The notes: generated by a model not told the origin, from the sequence alone. A stretch of DNA of 13,746 bases from Bdellovibrionales bacterium (GCA_005793615.1 SXRI01000443.1:1-13746); one strand, 5' to 3'. Shown: positions 1 through 6,403, counted from the stretch's first letter. Numbers and translations: made by a program.

Positions 1-41
1 GGATAATGAAGAAAAAAGCTAAATCCCTCAGTAACATTTAT

Positions 42-482
42 TTACCGGTAAACACGGAAGAGTCTCAAATTGAAACTGCCATTCCAAGTGGTGTAGTTTT
101 CAACACTCGAAATATAGGCTGCGCGTAAGCCAGCCACGCCGGCATAGGCTGCCAAAGTGCCGCCGTAATGGTGAGAGTTGCTTTTAGGGCTATTAGCGTA
201 GCCACTCATCCGGTCGTAGTTGAGGGCGCTTGATTCAAGGGAAAATTCAAAGGGGCTATGGTGTGAGTTTTTGGCAAGCCACATGTCCATCGCTTTTTGT
301 TGCTCTTTCCAGGTGAGCCAATCGGCAAGTGTCCAGCGGTTGGATTTTTTTGCTTCTGATTTCTTTTTGATCTGTACTTCGTAAGTCCCTTCTTGGGCAG
401 AAGCTGGCTGCTGCAATCCAATTCCGACAATCGCAACGTGAATGAGTATGAGAAGCAGGCGTTGAGGCTTACGTGTCTTCAT
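42..482 (-). CDS. Secreted hypothetical protein, probably a truncated small outer-membrane barrel
   Basis: Encodes 146 residues with a Sec signal peptide at about 1-29 (hydrophobic core, then PASAQ). A lysine-rich charged stretch follows at about 38-50. Residues about 77-146 alternate polar and hydrophobic or aromatic residues as amphipathic beta strands do (FEFSLESSALNY, HYGGTLAAYAGVAGLRAAY, WNGSFNLRLF). I associate this HHYGG...AGLRAAY style with small Bdellovibrio outer-membrane proteins, which I recall continuing for further strands; that is memory, not a search. The protein stops right after NLRLF, and all three minus-strand frames meet stops between there and the window edge, so a frameshifted continuation is not visible. 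There is no strong Shine-Dalgarno; a TAAAAT box lies 6 nt before the ATG. Function unknown. Confidence 0.7.
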   Translation of the reverse strand: MKTRKPQRLLLILIHVAIVGIGLQQPASAQEGTYEVQIKKKSEAKKSNRWTLADWLTWKEQQKAMDMWLAKNSHHSPFEFSLESSALNYDRMSGYANSPKSNSHHYGGTLAAYAGVAGLRAAYISSVENYTTWNGSFNLRLFRVYR

Positions 483-488
483 ACTTCC

Positions 489-494
489 ATTTTA
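489..494 (-). promoter_or_regulatory. Candidate -10 box, near-leaderless
   Basis: TAAAAT on the minus strand (5 of 6 to the sigma70 -10) ends 6 nt before the ATG at 482, so transcription would begin at or next to the start codon. No convincing -35 is seen at 16-18 bp. It lies between the arms of a small inverted repeat, TTCCA (485-489) and TGGAA (496-500). Weak call. Confidence 0.3.
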
Positions 495-534
495 TTGGAA
501 TGGAGAGCAGGTAGAGACGGTTTTCTGTTATGGG

Positions 535-547
535 TCTCATAATGAGA
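535..547. promoter_or_regulatory. Perfect palindrome TCTCATaATGAGA, candidate operator
   Basis: Two 6-bp arms around a single central base, in the 193-bp gap between the divergent genes starting at 482 (-) and 676 (+). The position suits a repressor or activator site acting on either gene. No cognate regulator is identifiable. Confidence 0.35.
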
Positions 548-675
548 TCGCTAAGTTCCAGTCGTGTGGCAAATGTTCAACAGTTCGACTTTTTCGCCAC
601 TACGATTTGGGACAGTGGAAGGACTTGACATCCATCGCGCTCGGCATTGTTCTATCGGGATCAGGAGGGGAAATA

Positions 676-1152
676 ATGAAAGGGATTTTACGCAAAATAT
701 TAAACGTGGGAATTTCATCAGCTGCCGCCGTGGGCGTTTTGGGCGCGCATGCCGAACCCAGTAAAACGGGGACCTCGGTTTGGGGTGATGAGGCCAGGGA
801 AGTTTACAATACCTTTATCGCCTTGGGAGCTACTCGGGTCGATATCCCTGAGGGACCGACGATCATTGTTGATCGCGTGGATTGTGTGCAGAAAGAGGCC
901 GCAGGCGGGATGTTGACAGTGCAATGTAAATTTCAAGGTGATCCCAAGCTGAATGTCGCCGATGGTGCGCTAGCGCTGAAGCTTTTTAACGGTTTGGTGG
1001 CGATGGGAATTAAGAAAAAAACCGCCGACGTGAAATCTACTTTGGTCGGAGTCACGGCCCTGAACTGCGGAATTCTTCACAATGTTCCCGGTCTGGCTCT
1101 GGTGGCTCCGGCAGAAGAAGCAAGCTGCTTTTTTGTCGATAGCAATCAATAA
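676..1152 (+). CDS. Small secreted protein with four cysteines, unknown function
   Basis: Encodes 158 residues. The start was chosen at 676, not at the upstream in-frame ATG at 607, because AGGAGGGG (663-670) sits 5 nt before it and a Sec signal peptide begins immediately: positive MKGILRK, hydrophobic core, cleavage after GAHA at about 26. The mature part has cysteines at 70, 84, 131 and 151, enough for two periplasmic disulfides. It contains a short segment of alternating residues (GPTIIVDRVDC) and a lysine cluster (GIKKKTADVK, about 111-120). No membrane segment beyond the signal and no catalytic motif is recognised. A perfect TTGACA (625-630) lies upstream, but no good -10 stands at the right spacing. 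It converges on the acyltransferase gene with 17 bp between stops. Confidence 0.85.
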   Translation: MKGILRKILNVGISSAAAVGVLGAHAEPSKTGTSVWGDEAREVYNTFIALGATRVDIPEGPTIIVDRVDCVQKEAAGGMLTVQCKFQGDPKLNVADGALALKLFNGLVAMGIKKKTADVKSTLVGVTALNCGILHNVPGLALVAPAEEASCFFVDSNQ

Positions 1153-1169
1153 GAATCAATTTAGAATAG

Positions 1170-1880
1170 TCAATTGGAGGCCTGAGGTTGTTCGAGATTG
1201 TTTTCGGTGGCAACCTCAGGGCAGTGGATTTTCATTCGCTGTTCGAGGTCATGGATAACGGAATTACGAAAATCAGGTCCTGCGAATTGGTTCTTGTATT
1301 CGACGATGTCAACTTGCTCCACACCGAGTCCGATCGATTTGAATATTCTTGGCAATTTATCGCCCGGCGCCTGTACATGATGAAGTCCGCCGCTATAAGC
1401 GATGATCATTTTTCCAGAGTGAATCTCCTGTAGGACATCGGCGACCCCGCCTTTTACGCTCATGGGGTGGCCGAACTTGTCGAGTCCGTCTTTACGCTTC
1501 ATTCGTCCCTCTGGAAAAATCAAAATGAGCGAACGCCCGCCGGTTTGCTCCATGAACTGTGTCCACGAGTTGTCACGTTTTCTGGTGATTGAAACGGCGC
1601 CAGGGGCCAGTGCGTGGAAGACTTGGCCGAGAATCGGGCGATTCATCGTGCTGTCGGCCACAGGCACCACCAAACGCTGGACCGCGCGGAAAAGATGTTT
1701 ATTCGGAATCGCCGAGACAAAAAGAGGCTCAAAGAGACTCGTGTGATTCAGAACCACGACCAGACGAATATGGTGCCAATCGATTTGTTCTTTCGGCGTG
1801 ATCCACTTGACCTCAGTCCGATAGAAGACCTTGCTGAATAATTTCGCGGCAAACACGAGCGCCGTGCTTAAGACATGCAT
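1170..1880 (-). CDS. Lysophospholipid acyltransferase family protein (PlsC-like)
   Basis: Encodes 236 residues. The reading frame stays open 93 codons further upstream, but that part runs under the divergent msr gene. The ATG at 1880 has AAAGGA 7 nt before it, and acyltransferase similarity begins there. Motif I is NHTSLFE (H46 to E51), an H-x4-E version of the H-x4-D catalytic pair of glycerolipid acyltransferases. Motif III is FPEGR (122-126), which binds acceptor phosphate in the family. Length and motif spacing suit PlsC/LPLAT enzymes, which move an acyl group to a lysophospholipid or related acceptor at the inner membrane. The N-terminus (about 1-20) is hydrophobic and could be a membrane anchor. 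The acceptor cannot be named. The C-terminal tail is polar and Gln/Asn-rich. Confidence 0.85.
   Translation of the reverse strand: MHVLSTALVFAAKLFSKVFYRTEVKWITPKEQIDWHHIRLVVVLNHTSLFEPLFVSAIPNKHLFRAVQRLVVPVADSTMNRPILGQVFHALAPGAVSITRKRDNSWTQFMEQTGGRSLILIFPEGRMKRKDGLDKFGHPMSVKGGVADVLQEIHSGKMIIAYSGGLHHVQAPGDKLPRIFKSIGLGVEQVDIVEYKNQFAGPDFRNSVIHDLEQRMKIHCPEVATENNLEQPQASN
1181..1220. terminator. Perfect 10-bp inverted repeat at the convergent gene ends
   Basis: CCTGAGGTTG (1181-1190) and CAACCTCAGG (1211-1220) are exact reverse complements with a 20-nt loop. The hairpin starts 28 nt past the stop at 1152 and lies inside the last codons of the acyltransferase gene. Placement between converging genes suits a bidirectional terminator. 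Neither side has a proper T-run, so it may instead be an mRNA-stabilising hairpin. Confidence 0.4.
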
Positions 1881-1897
1881 GCGACAATCCTTTGGTT

Positions 1898-1914
1898 GCT
1901 TCTCAAAGAGAAGC
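1898..1914. promoter_or_regulatory. Perfect 7-bp stem with AAA loop in the leader of the acyltransferase gene
   Basis: GCTTCTC, AAA, GAGAAGC form an exact stem-loop 17 bp upstream of the acyltransferase start and just 5' of its AAAGGA ribosome site. It could be a 5'-leader hairpin affecting translation, or a dyad operator shared with the divergent msr gene. The sequence alone does not decide. Confidence 0.4.
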
Positions 1915-1954
1915 TTACCTCTAATGTTAAGACTTAGTAAACTGCAGATACCTT

Positions 1955-1983
1955 TTGCCATGCATTGAGAGTGGTGTTTTAGT
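1955..1983 (+). promoter_or_regulatory. Candidate sigma70-type promoter for msrBA
   Basis: TTGCCA (1955-1960, 5 of 6), a 17-bp spacer, and TTTAGT (1978-1983, 4 of 6). The predicted start near 1990 would leave a leader of about 18 nt before the ATG at 2008. Prediction only. Confidence 0.4.
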
Positions 1984-2007
1984 TCCCGGTCTCGTAGACT
2001 CAGGGTT

Positions 2008-2295
2008 ATGAAAATTTCTCTTATGGTCCTGTGTATTAGCGGAGTTGTAATGGCAGAGGAAAAGACTTTTAAAAAACCTTCGAGTGCGGAGTTGAAAAAA
2101 AACCTAACTCCCGAGCAATACACGTGTACGCAGGAACAAGGGACTGAGGCGCCATTCAAAAATGCCTATTGGAATCATCATGCCGATGGTATTTATGTTG
2201 ACCTGATCAGTGGTGAGGCGCTTTTTAGTTCTCTCGATAAATACGACTCTGGCTCAGGCTGGCCGAGCTTCACTAAGCCCATTGATGGCGAGTAG
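2008..2295 (+). CDS. msrB: N-terminal MsrB fragment upstream of the amber stop
   Basis: If TAG at 2293 terminates, translation yields 95 residues: signal peptide plus the first half of MsrB. This fragment lacks the catalytic Cys, HLGHVF and RYCINSAS, so it should be inactive alone. The start is supported by the signal peptide and a weak AGGG 2 nt upstream of the ATG. It is part of the interrupted fusion, not a separate natural gene. Confidence 0.45.
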   Translation: MKISLMVLCISGVVMAEEKTFKKPSSAELKKNLTPEQYTCTQEQGTEAPFKNAYWNHHADGIYVDLISGEALFSSLDKYDSGSGWPSFTKPIDGE

Positions 2296-2325
2296 CTCGT
2301 CACTAAGACTGATACTAGCCATGGG

Positions 2326-3003
2326 ATGCGGCGAACTGAGCTTCGCAGTAAGAAGGCGGATTCGCACCTCGGGCATGTCTTCGATGATGGCCCGGGACCC
2401 GATCATAAGCGTTATTGCATCAACTCGGCATCGTTGAAATTCGTGCCGGTGGATAAGCTAAAAGAGTCTGGGTACGCTCGTTACCTCTTTCTCTTTGCTA
2501 AACAGAAAAACTGGGAAGTTGCGACAGTGGCCGGAGGTTGTTTCTGGGGGCTTGAGGATTTGCTACGGAAGATTCCTGGCGTCGTGGAAGTGCAGGTCGG
2601 TTATACCGGGGGTAAGCTTGCGCACGCCCGCTATGAAGAAGTGAAAAAAGGATCGACCGGCCATGCTGAAGCTGTTCAACTTTTGTTTGAGCCAAAGAAG
2701 ATTTCTTACGAAGACATATTGCTGCATTTCTTCCGCTATCACGATCCGACTTCGCTCGATCGACAGGGGAATGATGTCGGAAGCCAGTATCGCTCCGCCA
2801 TTTTTTTCGAAAGCGAGACGCAAAAGAAGGCTGCCGAGAAGATCATCGAACGAGTTAACAAATCCGGAAAATGGAGCACGCCTGTGGTAACCAAGCTGGT
2901 GCCGGCAAACGATTTCTGGCGTGCCGAGGATTACCATCAAGATTACCTCCAAAAGCAGCCCGAGGGCTACACCTGTCACTTCGATCGCAAGTTCGAATTT
3001 TAA
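2326..3003 (+). CDS. msrA: Downstream in-frame open frame carrying the MsrB C-terminal half and intact MsrA
   Basis: This is the same frame as the upstream fragment. From ATG 2326 it encodes 225 residues: the MsrB segment with the catalytic Cys, then a full-length MsrA domain (GGCFWG about residue 70-75, C-terminus YTCHFDRKFEF). No Shine-Dalgarno precedes the ATG at 2326, and no other start upstream of the MsrA domain looks convincing. Independent translation is therefore doubtful, and any product would lack the signal peptide. The MsrA domain shows no damage. Its TAA (3001-3003) directly abuts the stop of the converging gene. Confidence 0.5.
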   Translation: MRRTELRSKKADSHLGHVFDDGPGPDHKRYCINSASLKFVPVDKLKESGYARYLFLFAKQKNWEVATVAGGCFWGLEDLLRKIPGVVEVQVGYTGGKLAHARYEEVKKGSTGHAEAVQLLFEPKKISYEDILLHFFRYHDPTSLDRQGNDVGSQYRSAIFFESETQKKAAEKIIERVNKSGKWSTPVVTKLVPANDFWRAEDYHQDYLQKQPEGYTCHFDRKFEF

Positions 3004-4449
3004 CTACGGACGCACTGCTGTTGGTGTTTCTGGTTGTGTCTGGAGGCGAGCCAGCAGCTCTTGAGTGTTCGCGAGTTTTGCCTGCAGGTGTTCTTTGAGA
3101 AGCGTCTCAATTTCACGACCGTTACTCAGCTGCGGATCCTTGAGAAGATCTTCGTAGATTCTTTTCCACTTCCGCAAGTTGGCGGTGATTTCTACGGCTT
3201 CGGGTTTCTTAAGTTCCTGTTCATATTCGCGGAGCAAGATGTCGTCTTCGGTCAGCGGTTTTACGCCGGTCCAACGTGCAAAGATCGAATTGAGTTCCTC
3301 GCGGAAGTATTTCGTGAACGAGAAAAAGGCGCGGCTGATCGCGGTATAAAAAACTGAGTTCTGATAAGTGTGCGAAGGTAATTCTTCAAGAATGACGCCG
3401 GCCTGACTGCCGATCCAACCAGATTCTCTGAGTGAGGCCAGAGCTTCGGGTTTCTCAAGCAAGTTGCGAATGATCGGTTCAACTCGGGTGCGAACGATCG
3501 ACTCTTTGTAGGTCTCAAACATGACGTTGTAGGGAATGGCGAAATCGATTTGCCGGCTGATTTTTTGAGTGCTGGTCACGGGGCCTGGTAAACGGGTGTT
3601 GCGCTTGTGGACAAGGCCGATATGGGCGAGTGCATTGGCTGTCGGATGCGTACAGTTGTCGACCATGTACTCGTATTGGTAACCAAGTTGTTTGTCGTCG
3701 TTGGCGGCGGCCCAGGCCTTTTGATTGAGATGATTGAGATACGCGATAACTTCGAGTAGCGGTCCGTTTTCCCTTCCCTTTTTCGTGCCGACGAGAGGAA
3801 CACGGGTGCAGCTCACGCTGCGGGCCATGGTGAGCGCATAGTCAGTGCCGAGTCCGAATTGGGCCATCCATTGATTGAGTGTCAGGCCCATTGTCAGAGC
3901 TTCTTTTTCGTTCCAAGGCTTGGCGACGACATTTTGGTAAACGCCCTCGGCAAGAGATTTTTCGATGAGCTTTAAGCGTGTGTCGGCAGTAAAGGGTTGA
4001 TCAGCCGGATGGTCGCCGTAGAGCATAGCGCTACGTGTGTCGACGATCGTCCAATTGACGTTGTGATATTGGGCATCGGTGCTGATGCCAATCGTGGAGT
4101 CGGGATTCTCAGAACAAAACCGAATTTGTTGAGGGCCGTTCGGACTGGAAGAATCGCGACAGGCTCCGTGAATCAGCATGATGCCATGGCCGAAGGCGCC
4201 GCCGTCTTTACCGTTAAGTGGGTGGAACGAACTGGTGGCGCAGGCCTCAAAGTAATAAGGAAAGAGCTGGTCATAGAGATCGTTAGCGGCTTCTTTGCGT
4301 TGCCGGATATCCTTGTTGCGGGCTGCTACTTCCGGTGTGTCGGCCAAAGCCTGCGAGCTCAACGCGGGCGCCAGTGCCTGGAACACCAGAATGGCCAGGG
4401 TCACCGGAATCGCACAGGAGGAGGTTTTCATTGAGTCGCAGAGTTTCAT
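3004..4449 (-). CDS. Periplasmic Cys/His protein, paralogue A (permuted papain-like candidate)
   Basis: Encodes 481 residues. The start was chosen at 4449 because GAGGA lies 8 nt upstream; the frame extends to 4491, which would overlap the upstream gene. The N-terminus is a Sec signal peptide (core about 12-30, cleavage after SQALA at about 36). It aligns end to end with the neighbouring product at 4481-6019. Shared residues, in order, are C70 (YFEAC), H88 (FGHG), H94 and C97 (IHGAC), C112, C214 (SCTRVPL), C266 and H268 (YMVDNCTHPTANALA). A GH motif followed much later by an NC-x-H motif recalls circularly permuted NlpC/P60, LRAT or DUF4105-type proteins, where His precedes the nucleophilic Cys. 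That fold is an inference. The C-terminal half looks alpha-helical and highly charged. It is likely translated with its paralogue: 31 bp separate the genes. Function unknown. Confidence 0.85.
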   Translation of the reverse strand: MKLCDSMKTSSCAIPVTLAILVFQALAPALSSQALADTPEVAARNKDIRQRKEAANDLYDQLFPYYFEACATSSFHPLNGKDGGAFGHGIMLIHGACRDSSSPNGPQQIRFCSENPDSTIGISTDAQYHNVNWTIVDTRSAMLYGDHPADQPFTADTRLKLIEKSLAEGVYQNVVAKPWNEKEALTMGLTLNQWMAQFGLGTDYALTMARSVSCTRVPLVGTKKGRENGPLLEVIAYLNHLNQKAWAAANDDKQLGYQYEYMVDNCTHPTANALAHIGLVHKRNTRLPGPVTSTQKISRQIDFAIPYNVMFETYKESIVRTRVEPIIRNLLEKPEALASLRESGWIGSQAGVILEELPSHTYQNSVFYTAISRAFFSFTKYFREELNSIFARWTGVKPLTEDDILLREYEQELKKPEAVEITANLRKWKRIYEDLLKDPQLSNGREIETLLKEHLQAKLANTQELLARLQTQPETPTAVRP

Positions 4450-4480
4450 CGCTTCTGTCCTCGGTAGTTTCGAGCCGTAT

Positions 4481-6019
4481 TTAGTTATCAATACACGCCG
4501 GTGCCGGAATGGTGGCCGTCAACTCACGTGCTCGCATCAATAGCCCAGAGGTTTCCTTAAGTTTAAATTCGATGTAGGTGGTAACCTCTTTAACGACTTC
4601 TCTACGAACCGTGTCGTTGGTATCCACCTGTATGCTGCGCAAGTAACTTAATGTCTGCGAGTAGTCACTCGTCCAAAGTTCAAGGTTGGCGATCAAATCC
4701 ATTGCCGGCCCCGATTTATTGTTGACGTAGCTATCGAACTCTTCTTTCAGCGGCTGGTTGGGCGGGAAGTTAAGAGTGCTCGGATCTATAAGGGTTGAAG
4801 CGAGACTCTTTACAAGATTCAGCACCTGTCCTGTGAGGATCACCTTGAGGCTTAGGAAGTTAGTCTGGTTAGTGGGATCGTAGATGGAATTCATAAACGC
4901 CAGCGGCGGGACCTCGTCGATCATTGTGCCGACCTGGGCAGGGTGCCAACCGGTGTCCTTGAAGCGCTTGAACTCATCCTGATGATGGATAAAGCGTTCG
5001 ATCATATTATCGATTTGCGCGCGCTTCATTTCTTTGCCGCGAATATAGGTATCGAGGACCTGGTTGAAAGGGGCTACTGATTTATCCGCGCTTGCCAGGA
5101 TTTCGAGTTTCGAACTCGGATGGTAACCTTCGTACTCTTTTTTGCTCCAAGCATCGAGTTCGGCTAAGGCATTGTAAACCGTGTGCACGCAGTTATTGAC
5201 GATGCCGTCGTAATCGTAGCCGGTGGGCTCGGTCTGTCCCGGTTTAATGTTCTTGGAATCACTCTTCGAATTAGCTGAGGCTTTTCTGTTCATGGCGTTG
5301 AGCTTCTCGAGAACCACCTTGAGCGGCTTCATGCCGGGCTTGGTACTGGTGAGGGGCACGCGCGTGCAAGCGACTCCGCCGCGAGTCGCGGCAATGGCGA
5401 ACTCTGTTCCGAAGGTGTAATCGCCAATCCACTGTTGGCGGAACTTGATGGGGTCGGCTTTGGCTGCTGCCGCATCGATCAACATCTGTTTTTCAATTTG
5501 CGGTCGAAAGAGGACACCGTTGAACATGCCACGGCGAAAGGCTTCGTCACGAACATTATCAGCTGCGGTTTGATCAAAGGGTTTCGCAGGGTCATGCTCG
5601 CCAAAGAGCATGAATTCACGTCCTTCAACGCCGACCCATTGTTGATTGAACATGACGCTCTCGGTGCTGAAGCCGATGGTGCCGCCTTCGCAGGGAACAA
5701 GCTGTTGGGGACTTAGAAATGCACCTTTCTCGTCACGGGCAAGACAGGCGCCATGAATGAGACCAAAGGCGTGGCCGAAGTTGCCGCCATCCGTAGATCC
5801 ACGTTTATGCCACGTGCTGCCGCCACAAAACTCAAAGTAGGCAGGAAACGCTTTGTTATAGACGCGAGTGAGCTCCTGATTGAGGGCGCGTTTTTGCACA
5901 CCTTCACAACGCTTTAGTTCTGCAGGCGGAAACTGAAAGTTACCACCGGTATTTGCTTCAGGTGCTGCATTTGCCAATGTTGAAAAAAGTGAAAGTGCCA
6001 ACAATGTACGTGTCGTCAT
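4481..6019 (-). CDS. Periplasmic Cys/His protein, paralogue B (permuted papain-like candidate)
   Basis: Encodes 512 residues with a short Sec signal peptide (about 1-18, SLFSTLANA). GAGGT lies 9 nt before the ATG. It is paralogous to the gene at 3004-4449 across the full length. Conserved blocks are PAYFEFC (C65), DGGNFGHAFGLIHGAC (H83, H89, C92), PQQLVPC (C110), TIGFSTE, ACTRVPL (C218), YDYDGIVNNCVHTVYNAL (C277, H279), and a tail block around TGWHPAQVGTMIDEVPP. Conservation of exactly the same Cys and His set in both copies points to catalytic or metal roles or to disulfides. A Ser/Lys-rich insertion (about 249-264) is absent from the partner. It is the first gene of a two-gene unit; the repeat-rich gap behind it separates it from the esterase. 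I do not recognise a named family with confidence. Confidence 0.88.
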   Translation of the reverse strand: MTTRTLLALSLFSTLANAAPEANTGGNFQFPPAELKRCEGVQKRALNQELTRVYNKAFPAYFEFCGGSTWHKRGSTDGGNFGHAFGLIHGACLARDEKGAFLSPQQLVPCEGGTIGFSTESVMFNQQWVGVEGREFMLFGEHDPAKPFDQTAADNVRDEAFRRGMFNGVLFRPQIEKQMLIDAAAAKADPIKFRQQWIGDYTFGTEFAIAATRGGVACTRVPLTSTKPGMKPLKVVLEKLNAMNRKASANSKSDSKNIKPGQTEPTGYDYDGIVNNCVHTVYNALAELDAWSKKEYEGYHPSSKLEILASADKSVAPFNQVLDTYIRGKEMKRAQIDNMIERFIHHQDEFKRFKDTGWHPAQVGTMIDEVPPLAFMNSIYDPTNQTNFLSLKVILTGQVLNLVKSLASTLIDPSTLNFPPNQPLKEEFDSYVNNKSGPAMDLIANLELWTSDYSQTLSYLRSIQVDTNDTVRREVVKEVTTYIEFKLKETSGLLMRARELTATIPAPACIDN

Positions 6020-6078
6020 TATCTGTCTACCTCATTCTCTACAAACGTTCTCGCGCCAAGGTTCTAAGCATGAGTGCC

Positions 6079-6111
6079 GGTCATCTGCTCGGTCATCTGC
6101 TCGGTCATCTG
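6079..6111. repeat. 12-bp tandem repeat, about 2.75 copies
   Basis: GGTCATCTGCTC is repeated exactly at 6079-6090 and 6091-6102, followed by the first nine bases again (6103-6111). It lies 60 bp upstream of the paralogue B start, in its likely leader or promoter. Such units arise by replication slippage. Confidence 0.9.
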
Positions 6112-6290
6112 GGTCCTGCATTCTCCGGGCCGTGGATGTCTAGGCCCAAATGTGTTTATGCAATCGGGTTGAAGATGCTCGGTATCCAATGGAAGTACTT
6201 GAGGTTTTTCAGGAAGAGGAATTGGCCTAAAGTGATTCGAATAAGGTCACGCCTGTGGTGTTCGGCTGCCTAATGAATCTACACGAGGTC

Positions 6291-6320
6291 GGCAATTGTC
6301 ATGCACGGCATTTGTCATGC
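6291..6320. repeat. 14-bp direct repeat, 13 of 14 identical
   Basis: GGCAATTGTCATGC (6291-6304) and GGCATTTGTCATGC (6307-6320) repeat with a 16-bp period. Between them ATGC-ACG-GCAT can form a small hairpin. A paired protein-binding site is possible; no regulator is identified. Confidence 0.7.
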
Positions 6321-6325
6321 TGGAG

Positions 6326-6364
6326 CCGCCCGCGCCATCCTCTGTGGATTGAGGACGCGGGCGG
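6326..6364 (-). terminator. GC-rich hairpin downstream of the esterase gene
   Basis: CCGCCCGCG (6326-6334) pairs perfectly with CGCGGGCGG (6356-6364). An inner stem TCCTC/GAGGA (6338-6342 with 6351-6355) closes an 8-nt loop. It lies about 44 nt beyond the esterase stop in the direction of transcription. No T-run follows on either strand, so it is a weak intrinsic terminator candidate or a transcript-stabilising hairpin. Confidence 0.45.
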
Positions 6365-6367
6365 AAT

Positions 6368-6403
6368 AAAGAACCAGAGAAAGAACCAGAGAAAGAACCA
6401 GAG
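6368..6403. repeat. 12-bp tandem repeat, three exact copies
   Basis: AAAGAACCAGAG occurs three times without mismatch, ending 4 bp from the esterase stop codon. In the transcript it sits between the stop and the hairpin. It is unrelated in sequence to the 12-bp repeat at 6079-6111. Confidence 0.95.

Larger units (their letters stand above)
2008..3003 (+). pseudogene. msrAB: Exported methionine sulfoxide reductase MsrB-MsrA, interrupted by an in-frame TAG
   Basis: The reading frame from 2008 to 3003 (331 sense or stop codons plus TAA) encodes a complete MsrB then MsrA fusion, broken only by TAG at 2293-2295 (codon 96). A short Sec signal peptide (about 1-16) implies periplasmic repair of oxidised methionine. 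MsrB (about 30-150) shows YTCTQEQGTE, SGWPSFTKPI and HLGHVFDDGP, and its catalytic Cys at codon 137 in RYCINSAS. It lacks the zinc CxxC pairs. MsrA (about 168-331) has GGCFWG with catalytic Cys at codon 178 and the family's GHAEAVQ, HDPT and YRSAIFF stretches. The TAG falls inside the MsrB fold between PIDGE and LVTKTDTSHGM. A single C-to-T change of CAG (Gln) explains it. No frameshift or other decay is visible, so the lesion is very recent, a sequencing error, or read through. Strictly this may be a functional gene. Confidence 0.8.

Noticed and set aside
607..675. Longer N-terminus for the four-cysteine secreted protein
   Set aside because: The ATG at 676 has a strong AGGAGGGG and starts a clear signal peptide; the extension would bury it.
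1881..2159. N-terminal extension of the acyltransferase frame (93 more codons)
   Set aside because: It overlaps the divergent msr gene start. It has no acyltransferase similarity, and a good ribosome site stands before the ATG at 1880.
2293..2295. Pyrrolysine or selenocysteine insertion at the msrBA interruption
   Set aside because: Selenocysteine uses TGA and would be at the catalytic position, which is Cys here. TAG is used as an ordinary stop by three other genes in the window, and no pyl genes are present.
4295..4543. Plus-strand frame across the junction of the two paralogues
   Set aside because: Antisense shadow of two well-supported genes.
5953..6273. Plus-strand 106-codon frame including the GHLL repeat
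   Set aside because: It starts antisense inside paralogue B, has no ribosome site, and its repeat simply reads the 12-bp tandem repeat. Composition is unlike a protein.
6079..6403. CRISPR array suggested by regularly spaced short repeats
   Set aside because: The repeats are 12-14 bp, contiguous or nearly so, with no spacers of constant length, and no cas genes are present.
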